Below, piece by piece: positions 37,701 through 49,700 of a stretch of DNA of 64,000 nucleotides (the first letter of the stretch is position 1; the number at the start of each line of letters is the position of its first letter). The DNA lies in the NCBI RefSeq assembly GCF_040954835.1, contig NC_090703.1:6753001-6817000 (forward strand). Reading direction: 5' to 3'. Source of the stretch: Lepisosteus oculatus. Its lineage: Eukaryota > Chordata > Actinopteri > Semionotiformes > Lepisosteidae. The position numbers and the translations under genes were made by a program. The notes beneath the pieces are model-generated. The model did not search any database and was not told where the DNA came from. It saw only the letters and a list, made by a program, of their open reading frames with translations.

Positions 37701-40700
37701 TTTACTGTTGCGCATGTCTCCTAGCTCTGTCAGGCCTGGGTGTTTTTGAAGATCAGGTTGTCGTGTGCAGCTCTGAGGCTTGTAACTGCTCTGGGATCTT
37801 CCTGTTTTGTGTTTCTGTTTATGACGATTTCTATCTCTGTTCTTTCCCTGCAGGTTGCAATAAAAATTATTGATAAAACGCAGCTCAACCCTACCAGTCT
37901 TCAAAAGGTAATTTTTTTTGCAGTCACTGCCTCAACCTTTTCTTGTTTTCTTTTGGTCTTACTCTCTAGCACCTCATACTCTCTCTGTGGTTGAGCTTGT
38001 ACCTTTGTTGATTGTGATTTTAACCTTCCTCTGCATACTGTTAAGTCAAAAATTGATCTTATCTGGGGACTGTTAGTTTTGTGCTCTGCTTAGCGTGAGT
38101 GGTTAAAAAATGACGCATGCATGTTCTTTGTCTCAGCACTGAGTAAAAATGCTGGTAAAAGTCTTGTGAGCCTCTGAAATGAGCAGTTGTTCGGGAGATC
38201 AAAGCGCCATTCCTTTTTTGTTGTTTCGAAATGGCTTGTTTTGGTTGTTTATCTTGATTGTTTGTACCTTCATTGCTTTTTGGCACGAAGCTCATGTTGA
38301 AAATCGACCGTGTTGCATTGCTCGAGGCTCTGTGTTGTTGCTGTTCCATTATTCCAGGAAGAATGTTCGACGTGTCACGTGTTGAGACATCTGTGGTCGT
38401 GGAGACAGATGCAGGAACATGTGCTTGGCTCCCTGTCTAGCTGCTGCTACTTAAACTAGGGAGTGGGCTGGTACAGGGAGAGTCGCGTTGTTACAGCTGT
38501 GAGCCGCCTCTGTGTCCCGTTGCAGCATGGGGGCTGCTATGTTCACTGAATGGCGTGATGTCCACGCCACGGGCCTCCCCCTCCCTAGGGATGCTGGTGT
38601 CTGCAGCAGGGACCTCTGTCCACAAGCAGTCAGGAGTCCAAGGGCTCACCCCACGCTAGCTGAAGCTTTCAAGAAGGTCTTGAATTGGCCAGCAGCCATA
38701 TCATTCTGCAACTCACAACCGGCCGCCCACTGGAGCTCAGCAGGTGTGAGCCTGGTCAGTACCTGGTTGGGAGACCTCCTGGGAAAGCTAAGGCTGCTGC
38801 TGGAAGAGGTGTTAGTGGGGCCAGCAGGGGGCGCTCACCCTGTGGTCTGTGTGGGTCCTAATGCCCCAGTATAGCGATGGGGCACTATACTGTAAAACAG
38901 GCGCCGTCCTTCGGATGAGACGTAAAACCGAGGTCCTGACTCTCTGTGGCCATTAAAAATCCCAGGGTGTTTCTCGAAAAGAGTAGGGGTGTAACCCCGG
39001 CATCCTGGCCAAATTTCCTATTGGCCCTTACCAATCATGGCCTCCTAATAATCCCCATCTATTCTTTGGCTACATTACTCTGCTCTCCTCCCCACTAATA
39101 GCTGATGTGTGGTGAGCGTTCTGGCGCACTATGGCTGCCGTCGCCTCATCCAGGTGAGGCTGCACACTGGTGGTGGTGGAGGGGAGACCCCATTACCTGT
39201 AAAGCGCTTTGAGTGGAGTGTCCAGAAAAGCGCTATCGAACTGTAAGCAATGATTATTAATAATCTTGTTGCATTGATCCATGGGGGGGGGGGGGGGAGA
39301 GAATCATGTTGGGGGAAAAAAATTCCGAGCTGTAGGCTTGGCACTTCCTCCGCTCCTGAGGCAGCGCACGCGCTGCGGCCGGGCGTCCTGGGAGGCAAGG
39401 AGAGTTCCATGCCGTGCGCCTGCGTGTCCGGCGAAACTCTGGTCTGGTCCCCCGAGCTGCAGCAGGGCTGGCTGGCTGCCGTTTGTTCTCGAAGTGCTGG
39501 CGGGACGAGGGGGCGGCGGCGTCGTCAATCGGCCTTGGTCCGAAACTCCAAGGGCTTTCGCCACCAGCTCCTATTCGGTCCCTCTCGGCGCCGAAACTGC
39601 AGCTCCCCAACCCCCCCCCGAGCGTTGCCCCCGCTTCGCCAGATCTCTTTAGGTGTCCCCCCACGTGATGCTTCTGGCTGCCTTGGAGAAACCTCTGCAG
39701 GAGAAGGAAAAGAAACTGCTGTTACTGTACGGTACTGCTGCACAGCAGAGAGGAGAAGTTCATAGTTCTCCTTTAAAGGGGCTCTTCTTCTTGGGTGCAG
39801 AACGATAGCAACATAAGGGTTTGCTGGGGGGAGAGGGAGGTAAATCTGAAAATATTTCTCTTCTCTTGCCCAACAAGTGATAGAAGTACTGCCTTAACAC
39901 ACCCACTGTGCCAGGGCCCACTGCTGACACATTGGTCTGTAATCTCTTGCTATGTGTACATTGTAGAGCTAAGTATGATTACAGTTGGTCTTCTAATGGG
40001 TTTTGTTTCTTGGAAACTTGCATATTGCTTATTGATTTGTTTTCTCCAGTCTGCCTTTTGACTTTTTCTCGAGTGCAGGACAGTTCGGTTGTTTGGCTTT
40101 TTTTTGTTGTTGTTGCCGTCGGGTGTCTGCTGATTTTGTTTCCTTTTTGAATTATGAGTTAACCACATGGCCTGCACACAGACCATCTCAGCATTTTAGG
40201 GCATGTGCTCACGTTGTCGGTGATTCTGAATGTGGGAACTGTTCTGTGTTGAGTGGCGGTGGGAGAGTGTCTCGTTTCCTGTATTTACGGAAATGGTTAG
40301 CTGCAGGTCTCTTTCCTTACTGCTTTTACTGCTTCTCGCCCTGTTCATACGTAATAAAGGGTAGGAGCTGCTAAAATTTCAAAGTCTTAGCTTTTCGTCT
40401 CGGTTCATAGCTGTATTTAATGTGGGCTTTAAAGTTACTTTTGCTCCAAAGGTTCCCAGTCTTTCCTAAATGGTAACAAGATGCTGCCGATAAAAACATC
40501 ACGCTAAAATCTATCGATTTTGCGCCTTTACGGAGTCTGAACAAATCCGAGAAACATTCACTCGCCACCCGTAAGAGACGGCAGATGTGCGTAGGTTTTA
40601 CCTTTGTAAGAAGAAAGTTTGTAAGTGTTGTTTGTTCCTGCTCCACAGCTGGAAATGGGGACATTGCTGTGCGTCAGCAGTCAGGGGGAGGTGTGTGTTT

Positions 40701-43700
40701 TCTGCGTAGCTGTAGTTCTGAAATGCAAGGCTAGGCACCAGAGTGGAGTTTTAATGGTGGGAACAGAGACTGCAAAACCATCCAGAGAGTGTCTTCTAAC
40801 CCAGTACTGCTTATAGCGATGCAGAGGCTAGCGATTCCGGTGGTTCGGTTCACATGGTGCCTTGAAACAGTGTTGTCTGGTCATGTCAGAGTGAGGGACA
40901 CTGTTCAAGTTTAAAACGGTTCGGCGGTATTGATCAGGCTGGAAACGTCGGGGGGCTGGGTGGCTGGAGCTTGGTGAAGCTGTGAAAGCCTGCCCAGGCG
41001 GTCCCACCCCCCCCTCTTTCATTAGCCCGCAGCCTGGTTTTCCAGGGCCTGATTTGGTTGGGGTTGGTTTTGCGGACAGCAGCGTGCGATTGCCCTACCG
41101 TGTCTGGGGGGGACAGCGGACACCAGCAGAGAGCTGCGCAGGTGACACTGGCCCGCTGGTCAGCTGGCGCCGAGAGGCCGTTTGTAAGAGTGGCCCCCGC
41201 TGGAGCGCGTTCGTTAACAGAGTCCAGCAGCTGATGGACGTGCAGCAGAAAGCTAAATGAAACTAAAACTGAGAGGAAGCTTTGGCTACACAAAGGTTTT
41301 TGTGAAGTCAGCACTTGGGAGTTTACGCGCTGATGAAACTTGGCTCTATTTTATAACTTCATCTGGTTTTTCGGCGGCGGGGGGTGCTTCTCTGTGTACT
41401 GCAAGCTAGCGGCCACCCGTGTGTCGGAGAGGTTAAGCTCATTTCTCGTGTACGTGCGAGACTAAAGCAGGGCGAGAAAATCCCGTCCCAAGTGGCTTTT
41501 GCCCTCAGCAGACTGCACTGGTTCCAGATTTGAAAAGGTGCAGTTGAGTCTTGCGTGCCCCGACAGTGCCGTGCTGGAACACAGGCCATGGGTTCGAGTG
41601 ATTCGAAGAGTGGGAGAGACTAGCCTGTCAGCTAGTCTTCTAGTGATGACTGCTTTAAAAGGGGAAAACATTTGCCACCCTGCTTCTTTACAATTAAATA
41701 ATGTACAGTTTTATTGGGTGCATTTTGTTGTTTGATCGTTGTTGTTTTTTTAGCGCTCTTGTAGAATGTGGTTTTGTAAGAAACCCTGCTTGGCTGTAGC
41801 TTGGTGTATTCCATTTTTACAGAAACAAAATATTTGGGAGAATGGTTGTTCTTTGTTCAAATGCAGCTTTGGACCGGGTGGTGGCTTTTAATTCACCTCT
41901 GTCTGTGTTGTAGTTTCGCCCTGATCACGGTCAGGGAGCTGAAGAGTTGGTAGCTCACGAAAAGAAATTTGGCCAGCTTCCTTTCATAAACAGTCCTTGT
42001 GTTGTACCTAACCGTGAATTATGTTCAAAGTAATTACAGTGGTGCGGTTATTTTAATTTGCGGGCCACGTCATAAATCAGCCCAGCAGGGGTGATGAAAC
42101 AGAATCATCCATTTGGAACTGCACTACTGCATCGTTGTTTCAGCAGGTGAACATATTTACAATACCGCAGTTACCGAGTACAGTCCGTTCTGTTTCTGGG
42201 TAGCTTTGCAAACCAGTGCATACTGTTCGGCCGCTGTAGGTTGGCGGGTTTGTGGTCTGTAACCCTTTCAAAGTGTGATGCTTGGTGAGGGGGGGGGTGG
42301 GGGAGGGCAGCCCATCGCCCATCGCCCATCGCCCATCGCCCATCGCCCATCGCCCATCGCCCATCGCCCATCGCCCATCGCCCATCGCCCATCGCCCATC
42401 GCCCATCGCCCATCGCCCATCGCCCATCGCCCTGGGGGGGGTATAGGGGCAACAAGCAGGAGCAAAGTGTTGTGCAGCTAACGGCAGGCCGGCCCTTTCG
42501 TCCTCTTGATTTTAATAGGCTTGGATATCCTTATGTTTGCCGTCCGCCGTGTGTTCAGTAGATTAGCCTTCCTCTCTAGTGAGGGCTGTCAGGCTGGCGG
42601 TAGGGCTGCTGGAAAAGCTGTGCGGAGATGAACACGGTCCTCCTCTTATTACGTGGGGGCTCCGGCGTTTTTGTCCCTTTGTCTGATGCTCCCTACTTCT
42701 GCTGCTCGAAGGCCTTAATTCCGACACCACTGGCTGCGCCGGAATTCAGTGTTTCCAAGATTGTCGTCATTACGGAGCTTTTCAAATTCATATCGGCATT
42801 GCTTTTTTTTTTTCTTCCTGAGGATAATTGCGTACCTACTTGCGCGCACACATGCCCCGTCATAGACATGCTGTTTGTGTATGCGTGTCCCAGTTATGTA
42901 AGTTCCGGGCTGTGCGCCGCTCATGCTGGGAGTTGTATAACCGATCGTTTCTGTAGGAGGTGTCGACACTCTTCAGGATTGTCAGGCATTGCAGGCAGAG
43001 AGGAAGTGGGACAGTCTTGAAGGTCTGGACTTCTCTTTCACCTCCCGTTTAAGGACTTATCAGAGTGATACAGTGGCCCAATTAAGCAACCAATTAAGTT
43101 ACTGTAGTCTAGTAATTAAGAGACCCTGGTGGACCCAATGCCACAGTACATCCCCAGCCTTCAATTCCAGGAGCAGGCCACTCCTGGTTTAAAAGATGAC
43201 AACGTCCGAGAGTCCGATTTTCAGTGTGGATAAATCCTTTCCTCAGGGCCAGTGAGGCTGAGGCTTCGTTGTGGTGAGGGACAGTAGTGTTTGACGGGTC
43301 TGGACAACAGCTCACCCAGAATCCCATAAAACGCTCGTCGAGTGGCATTTAAATCTGTCACAGGTGTTGATGACTTGTGGGCTTGTTTGCATCAGGTATC
43401 TTCAGTACATTTGTTTAGTCTTCCATCAGTCCATACGTTATCGGAAAGCCTTAAATTCCAAGTTCAGGGTCACGGCAATCCGGAACCTGTCTGGGATGCG
43501 TGGAAGACAAGACGTGCCTACCCCCTGAACTGAACGCCAGTCATAGACATTTTTGTGCGTTAAATTAAACATAGTGTTGTTTTCCCTGCATGAGCAGTAC
43601 AGTTTGCACAAGAATCCGTAGCACGTAAGATCTGAGTGGGAGCAGACTGCTATGTTTTGTTCTGGAGAGTGTGAGACTCACTTCTGAACTTCGTGCCACT

Positions 43701-46700
43701 CCTGCGCTCCGGCGACAGGCTCGCTCGAGCGCTTCAGCGGAGGTGCTGAAGTGAAGTGAACTTGGTGAACGTAGCTGTCGCGCCTGAGCGGTATCTGCAG
43801 TAGTGATGTCGGTGCCTGCTACAGTGAAGTGTCAGCGGTAGGAGGTCAGGGTGCGTGTGAATACAGAGCTGTTATTGTGGTGAGGAGCAGCTGATTGCTG
43901 GGAGGTGACAAACAGAAGCAGGACAGGAGCGTGGCTGTTGTTGAGGACGCCCGGGTGGGTGGCTTTGTAAAGGTTGCTATTTATGGAGTGTTTGATGAGC
44001 AGAGAACCCATATTTTCCCACTGGAATAAAAACATTCTGTTCATGTTACCTCCCTTTGAACTTGTTAGTTGTTTTGTTAATTGTACACAATAGACCTTCT
44101 TTTTTTATAGCTAGAAATTGGGTGCAACAAAATGGGGTAAATTAAAGACCCCAATCTTTTCCTCACCAGACCCTGTTTTGTCTGCATTTGCTATAAACGT
44201 TCACCTCTGCCAAGACACCAGTGTTCCCAAAGAGCAGCAGCAACAATGAAGAGTCTTGCCGTCAGAGAGTAGGACATCTCATGCTTTGCCAGGATGTATT
44301 TTTTTTTAGTCTACAGAACATTTTTTTTTTTTTACACGTGCTCACACTGCGTTAGGAGTACGTGCAGTATGTGAAAGGTGTTGCACTATTACAAACACTT
44401 AATACCCATACCAGTGAAAAATGTTTGCAGGGCATGTTGAGGAGGAATATTTAATTTGTAGGTGCTGTTTGAGTTTTGATCTGACACCACGGGTTTTGTG
44501 AAGCGCTGCTGGCACATTGGTAGCTATGGAGCCGGTGCTTAAGTCATTTTGACCAAATCGCCTCCAGATATCCAATTCATCAGAATGGAGAGGAAGCCCC
44601 ATCGCCGTCGGGAGAGGCTGCCTGTCCAGTTAGAAATGTGCTGTTATTAGAACAGCGTGAGAGAGAGAGAGATGCTTGACCAGACCAGCCCTGAGCAGAG
44701 CTGGGGTGAGTCTGTTGATGGTAGCCCTGCTACCTGCTACGGAGGTCTGCCGGCTGGTTTTGTTGGCTGTGGATGCTCTCGGGACTGGTGATGTGGCTTA
44801 AACGCATCCAAATAAATGGCTGCTTGGGATCTAACTTGCACTCTCGAAAAGGTCATGAAAGTAGGGCTGTTCCTGTTCGTTTTGATTGTAATGAACTTGT
44901 GCTTCCCCGGGACAAGACCAGATAGAATCAGTGCTGCTTTTCATGTGCTAGAGAATTTCCCTGAATGGATTCTATTTTTGTCCTTGGAGCACATCTGAAA
45001 AAACGTCGTTCCGTGCAACAAAAGAGGTTTTCCCGTATCCGGTGAATTGTTTGTTTTTCTTCAATACAGCTGTTGCCTGTTGATCATGGATTGAAACTGG
45101 AAGGAGTGTTCCCTGTCTCCTGGTGATTTTCTCCCCCCGGCTCTGTCTGGTAATCCTGAGCCTCTTTGCACATCGCAAGACCTGCAGGTGACTGTGCTCG
45201 CACGGCGCCACCAGCAGTCTTACTCAGAGCTGGATTTGAGGTCCTCCATGAGTCATCGGTCCTCCTGGTCGTCATGTGGTGCCCAGCTGTAGGAATGAAT
45301 TGGCCTGGGAAATTCCACACAGCCATAGAGAAAGGGGGTGTGGGTGTTGACTGTCCCAGTACCCTTCATGATGTACGTGTAACAAAGTTGAAATCCAGCA
45401 GGTTAGCTTTTTTTTTTTTGGTCACAGGGTTTGTGCTTCCTGTGAAGCCCAGGTTAGAAACCAGCTTCATCTTAGTTAAAATGATTTTTTTTTTTTTGTC
45501 TGCGTAGGCACTGTCTGTCAACAGTTAGATACTGTAAGTGAGAGCTGGGGTCTTTTTGTTCTCGACAAGAGTTTATAAATAACTTAAAAAGCATGACTGT
45601 ATATGTGGATAAGTGTTGGGTTATCTGTGCATCTGCTCCATTAATTTGTCAGAGCAAGTCAGGTGTAAGGTAGGCTTGGCTCACAGTGCCGCATGTTGTA
45701 ATAGGTTTTTTTTGTGTGGGCCTGCTTCTAGTTTAGTCATCTGAACGCCTGCCTGAAGGAATTTGCAAAAGGTTTTTGTTTGACTACCCATTTCATAGCC
45801 GCATGTAGGTAAGACAACGTGCAGAGCAAGATCTAAAATTACTGTTTCTAGCGTGAACGTTTTTCTTGACATTGGTTATTTTTTATCTGAAATGCACGTG
45901 GACTTGGTTTTGCCCTCGAGCTAGCGTTTATGAGCTGTGCTGCATGGTCTTAGTACTCTTTGGTATTGAGGTGTTTTTGAGGTCACCGATCGGCTGACTC
46001 TTGTGACTCTGCACAGGCGAAGAGCACATAGTTTTTGCCAGTAAGTGGTCAAGCCCCCTTCCTGAGTGTCTACCCTGAGCTCCAGTTTAACCTCTTCTTT
46101 CCAAATGATACAAATCGACACCAAGCTGCATATTTACAAGGAGGAACTGGACAGCTCTTTAAAACAGGGATTTGTGTCCTGTGTGAGCCATAGCAGCTTT
46201 GATTGTGTGAAAAGGCCAATTCAGTGTTCTGACTAATGTACTGCTTGGCGTTGGGAGTATTTAGTCATTTTTGCTTGTATGAGTTATGTTATGCTTGTTG
46301 GATTGTAAATATTTATCTCTAGCACAAGTAGCACTCTAGTGCGTTATGGTTTCTGGTGCTGCTGATCAAGAGACTGAAAAACAAACTGAAACAATGGAGT
46401 TGGCATTTAGTATTGAGTATGGATTTGTTAAAATAGTACTGTAATACTATTCTTTAGGTGGCTTTACCAGCAGTAAAATGGTAGTATCTTTTTTTAATTA
46501 TGAGAATACCTCAGAGTTATCTGCTAATCTCAGTACTTGTGTGTTTAAAACCGAATCTGTGTGCACATCCCTTTATTTCAGAAGGGCTTTCCTTGTACAG
46601 CGTAAACTTGGTGCAGCAAATTAGGTGGCCGCTGTTAAGTCATTCCTTAAGGCGTCTAACTTTATTTTGCATCTCCTCAGTCACCGTTGTCCCATTTAAG

Positions 46701-49700
46701 TTCTGTGATTCAACTCAAAAATAGTTATGTTTCCAAGACGGTATTTTATGAAACTCCTTGAACTCTTATCAAAGGTATGTTGGGTTTTCTTCCTCCGTTT
46801 CTCACTGGGCAGACAGAGTGGTCTGGTGAAGGGGAGGATGAACGAGGGCTGGGGAGTTTTTCGGCGCTCTTTGTCCCAGGAGCGGAGCAAGAGCTCGCTT
46901 GAGTCATAGAGGGGCCTCCTGGAATAATACGGTCAGACCCCTCCTGTAGTCTGGCAGGCCAGCCGGCCGCGGGTGGCCAGGCAGAAGCCTGCGGCTGATG
47001 TGAATTCATGAGTGGCGTGGCGTGGGGACTCCAAAGCGAAGCGTGGAAGACGGTAGTCGCTCTTGTCTGCAGAGGCAGAAATAGTTGTGAAGACTACCTC
47101 CCGCTAAAATAAAAAAGGAAGGACCCGAATCCGAGCGTGTACGGCTCAGCGCCGAGTGGCCCGGCTGTAGGTTCCCGGCTTTAGCGGCAGCGCTTGGTAA
47201 CTTGTTCCAAACGCCCAGAGCCCTTTTAGGTGAAAAGGTTTCCGCTTGTTCTCGGTTATTGGTGCTCTTCCTTGTCGTTTCCTCTTTTGCTCCATGGTCC
47301 GCGTTTCGTTGTCGGGCCTGAAGACGTCCATTGGGTTGATTCGGCTCTGTTCCTGGCTTCGAGGACTCGGAACCGGGTTTCCTCCTCCTGCCTTCTGCTG
47401 GCTGCCCCGGCCAGGCTGTGCGCTCCTGTCCTGAACCTGTTCCCCCCGCAGAGGGGCTCGCCCTGAATCCGCAGTGGAACGGTCCTGCTGGTCCGTGGGT
47501 AATCGGGTCGTTACTCGGAGTGACCGTCGGTGCGGAGGGCCGCAGGGGGTGACCTGCGTCTTTCATCGCCAGATTGCTTCCTTCTCCTGCTCCCGGCCTG
47601 TTGTAAAAATACTCCGGCACGCTGATCTGAGGTGCAGCCCTGCGCTTCTTTCAGTGAGCTCATCCCTGTGCTGGTCAGTTTTGGTTGTGTTTGCAAGTCG
47701 TGGCGCTTATGTGCTGGTGAGGGGATGGCTCAGAAGTCCAAGGCACCGGGTGCTTTGACTTGTCCCTCGCCCTCTTCTTTGGCTGATTTCCCCCTTTCAC
47801 CCCCTTATTCCTCTCTGTTTGGGTTGAACACAAGGGCTTGTATGTGAAACGTTGATGGCTTCATGAAACATCCATGTTAGCCGCTGGAGTGACGGTAAAA
47901 AAAAAAAAATTGCCAGGAAGCCAATGTAATCCAGAAGTAATGAAATCGATATTGTGCTCCACACAAGCCGTTACCAGGGACTTCATTGCTTATCTCCGAT
48001 ATCGGAGGAGGTGTTGATCTTTGCGCACCTTCAGTGGTCTTTTTGTGTGCGAGAAGTGAAGCTGTCGGCGTGAGAACATCCCGTTCAAGTTCGAAGATGT
48101 CTGCTCTGATAAATGTAGCTGAAACGGCCTTCGCTGTGGTTAAACGTGTGATTTATCTCGGGCGCTTTTTGACGTCATTTGGGTGTAGCTGTCCGGGCTG
48201 ACAGTGTTACATCTTTGTAAAAGAGTACTGGACACATCCACGGGCGTATAGACACCTAGAGTAATAAATCCTGTACTGTACACCCGAGTTAATGTAATGT
48301 GTGAATTTCTGGGTGTACAGATGACTGATATGAATGAAAAGAGAAGAAATGATTGTCGCTGAAGGCAAGTTCACTAGGCCTACTGCTGTCTGAAGGGCTT
48401 TTTACTCTTTTTTTTCCCTGTTTTTTCTTCGCTGTCCAACCCTTGCCTAGCCTCTCTGTGAAGGTGTCTCGCAGGCCATTCTGTTGTCAGCACTGCTCGT
48501 GTGCCAGGATAACCCCCTGTATTACACTGGAGCTCAGACCAGGTGCTAAAAAAGGAAAGTCAATTATTTATATTGCAGCCTGAAGTTGATCTTTCAGCAC
48601 TCAATCCCTCTGATTATGGGAATCCCATCCTACCTTGATTAATAATATGTAAGAGGAACCTTTGACCCCCCTTGTTGTGCATACGATCATATTTTTGTGA
48701 ACCAGTGATTGAGAAGGAATGCAGCCTTCTTCAGGAATGTCTGAAGACCTGTTTTTTTTCCCCCAGCTGTTTGCACGAAGTTCATGTTGGGTTTTTTTTA
48801 TTATCAGTTTTGATTAAGAAGTCCTGAAACTATCAAACTAATCCTACAATCGCCAGTGGGGCTGTTCAAACTGGAGGACATAGCAGAGCTGAGCAAGCAG
48901 TGGCCCCTGAATATTTCTCATGATTCCCCCCTCACCTTCCTTTAAGAGCAGCCAAGCAGTCCCGTCCATAAAACTACATTTCAGCCATGTTTCTTGCTTT
49001 TGTTTTACTGTAGTGGCATTGAATTAAATGTCGCTGGACCGGTGATTTGCGTCGGTAAAGGTTGTGTAAATCTGCCAGGTACATCGCATTCAAAGTTTGG
49101 ATGCCGATTTGAAAGTGTCAGTGGATGTTGAAAAAGAGAGAGGTCTAGCTCGGGCTGAAGGTTCTTGAGAGGAACACCATGCGGTGTGGTCGTCGCTGGA
49201 GGCTTTCTGAAGTGAAGCTGAAATAGCTGTGAGGAGCTTACCAGTCTCGTATTGACTGAGGCTGTTATTGTCGTCCTGGTCACAGAAGGCCAGTATTTGA
49301 GGCTGTTAATCGGAGATCTGGGAGGCTGAGCTCGCGGTCCTGCTGGCTTCTTCTCTAGAAGGAGCACCCAAGAAACCATTGGCTTTAAACACAGAGGCTG
49401 TATCTCGGCTATCGTTCACATTTTCATTCATCGGTGTGGAACAGTGTGCTGTGCCTCAGTGGAGAAATTGAGAGGGGGGGGGTGATAGTTGATGGGGGTG
49501 GGGTAGTCTATCATTTTATTTTGATTTCATTTTTTATTTGAAAAGTTAAAAGCTAATGATCAAGGGGGCGGGGGAATTAAAGGAAAATTGCTAAGGGAGG
49601 GACAGACCTGCTGTGCGGCAAATCTGGAATACTGCATCTTTTCTGCAGTCTCTAGACTGGCACAGTTCTCCAGTAGTTTTTGGATTAGAATGCGACTTTT

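Noticed and set aside
38734..38786. 5S rRNA gene
   Set aside because: Only the promoter half is similar and it is fused to a SINE body and LINE-like tail.
39250..39765. 171-codon open frame in mark3 intron 3
   Set aside because: It starts in the SINE tail, runs through the G15 homopolymer and continues through CpG-rich DNA. There are equal-length open frames on the other strand.
42311..42429. CRISPR-like array
   Set aside because: The 7-base units have no spacers and this is a vertebrate genome; it is a tandem minisatellite.
42628..43020. 130-codon open frame with a hydrophobic segment ([20 protein letters not shown]) faintly like a nucleotide-sugar transporter helix
   Set aside because: The similarity is one short hydrophobic stretch, and a poly-T run creates the Phe residues. 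No flanking homology or splice sites were seen.
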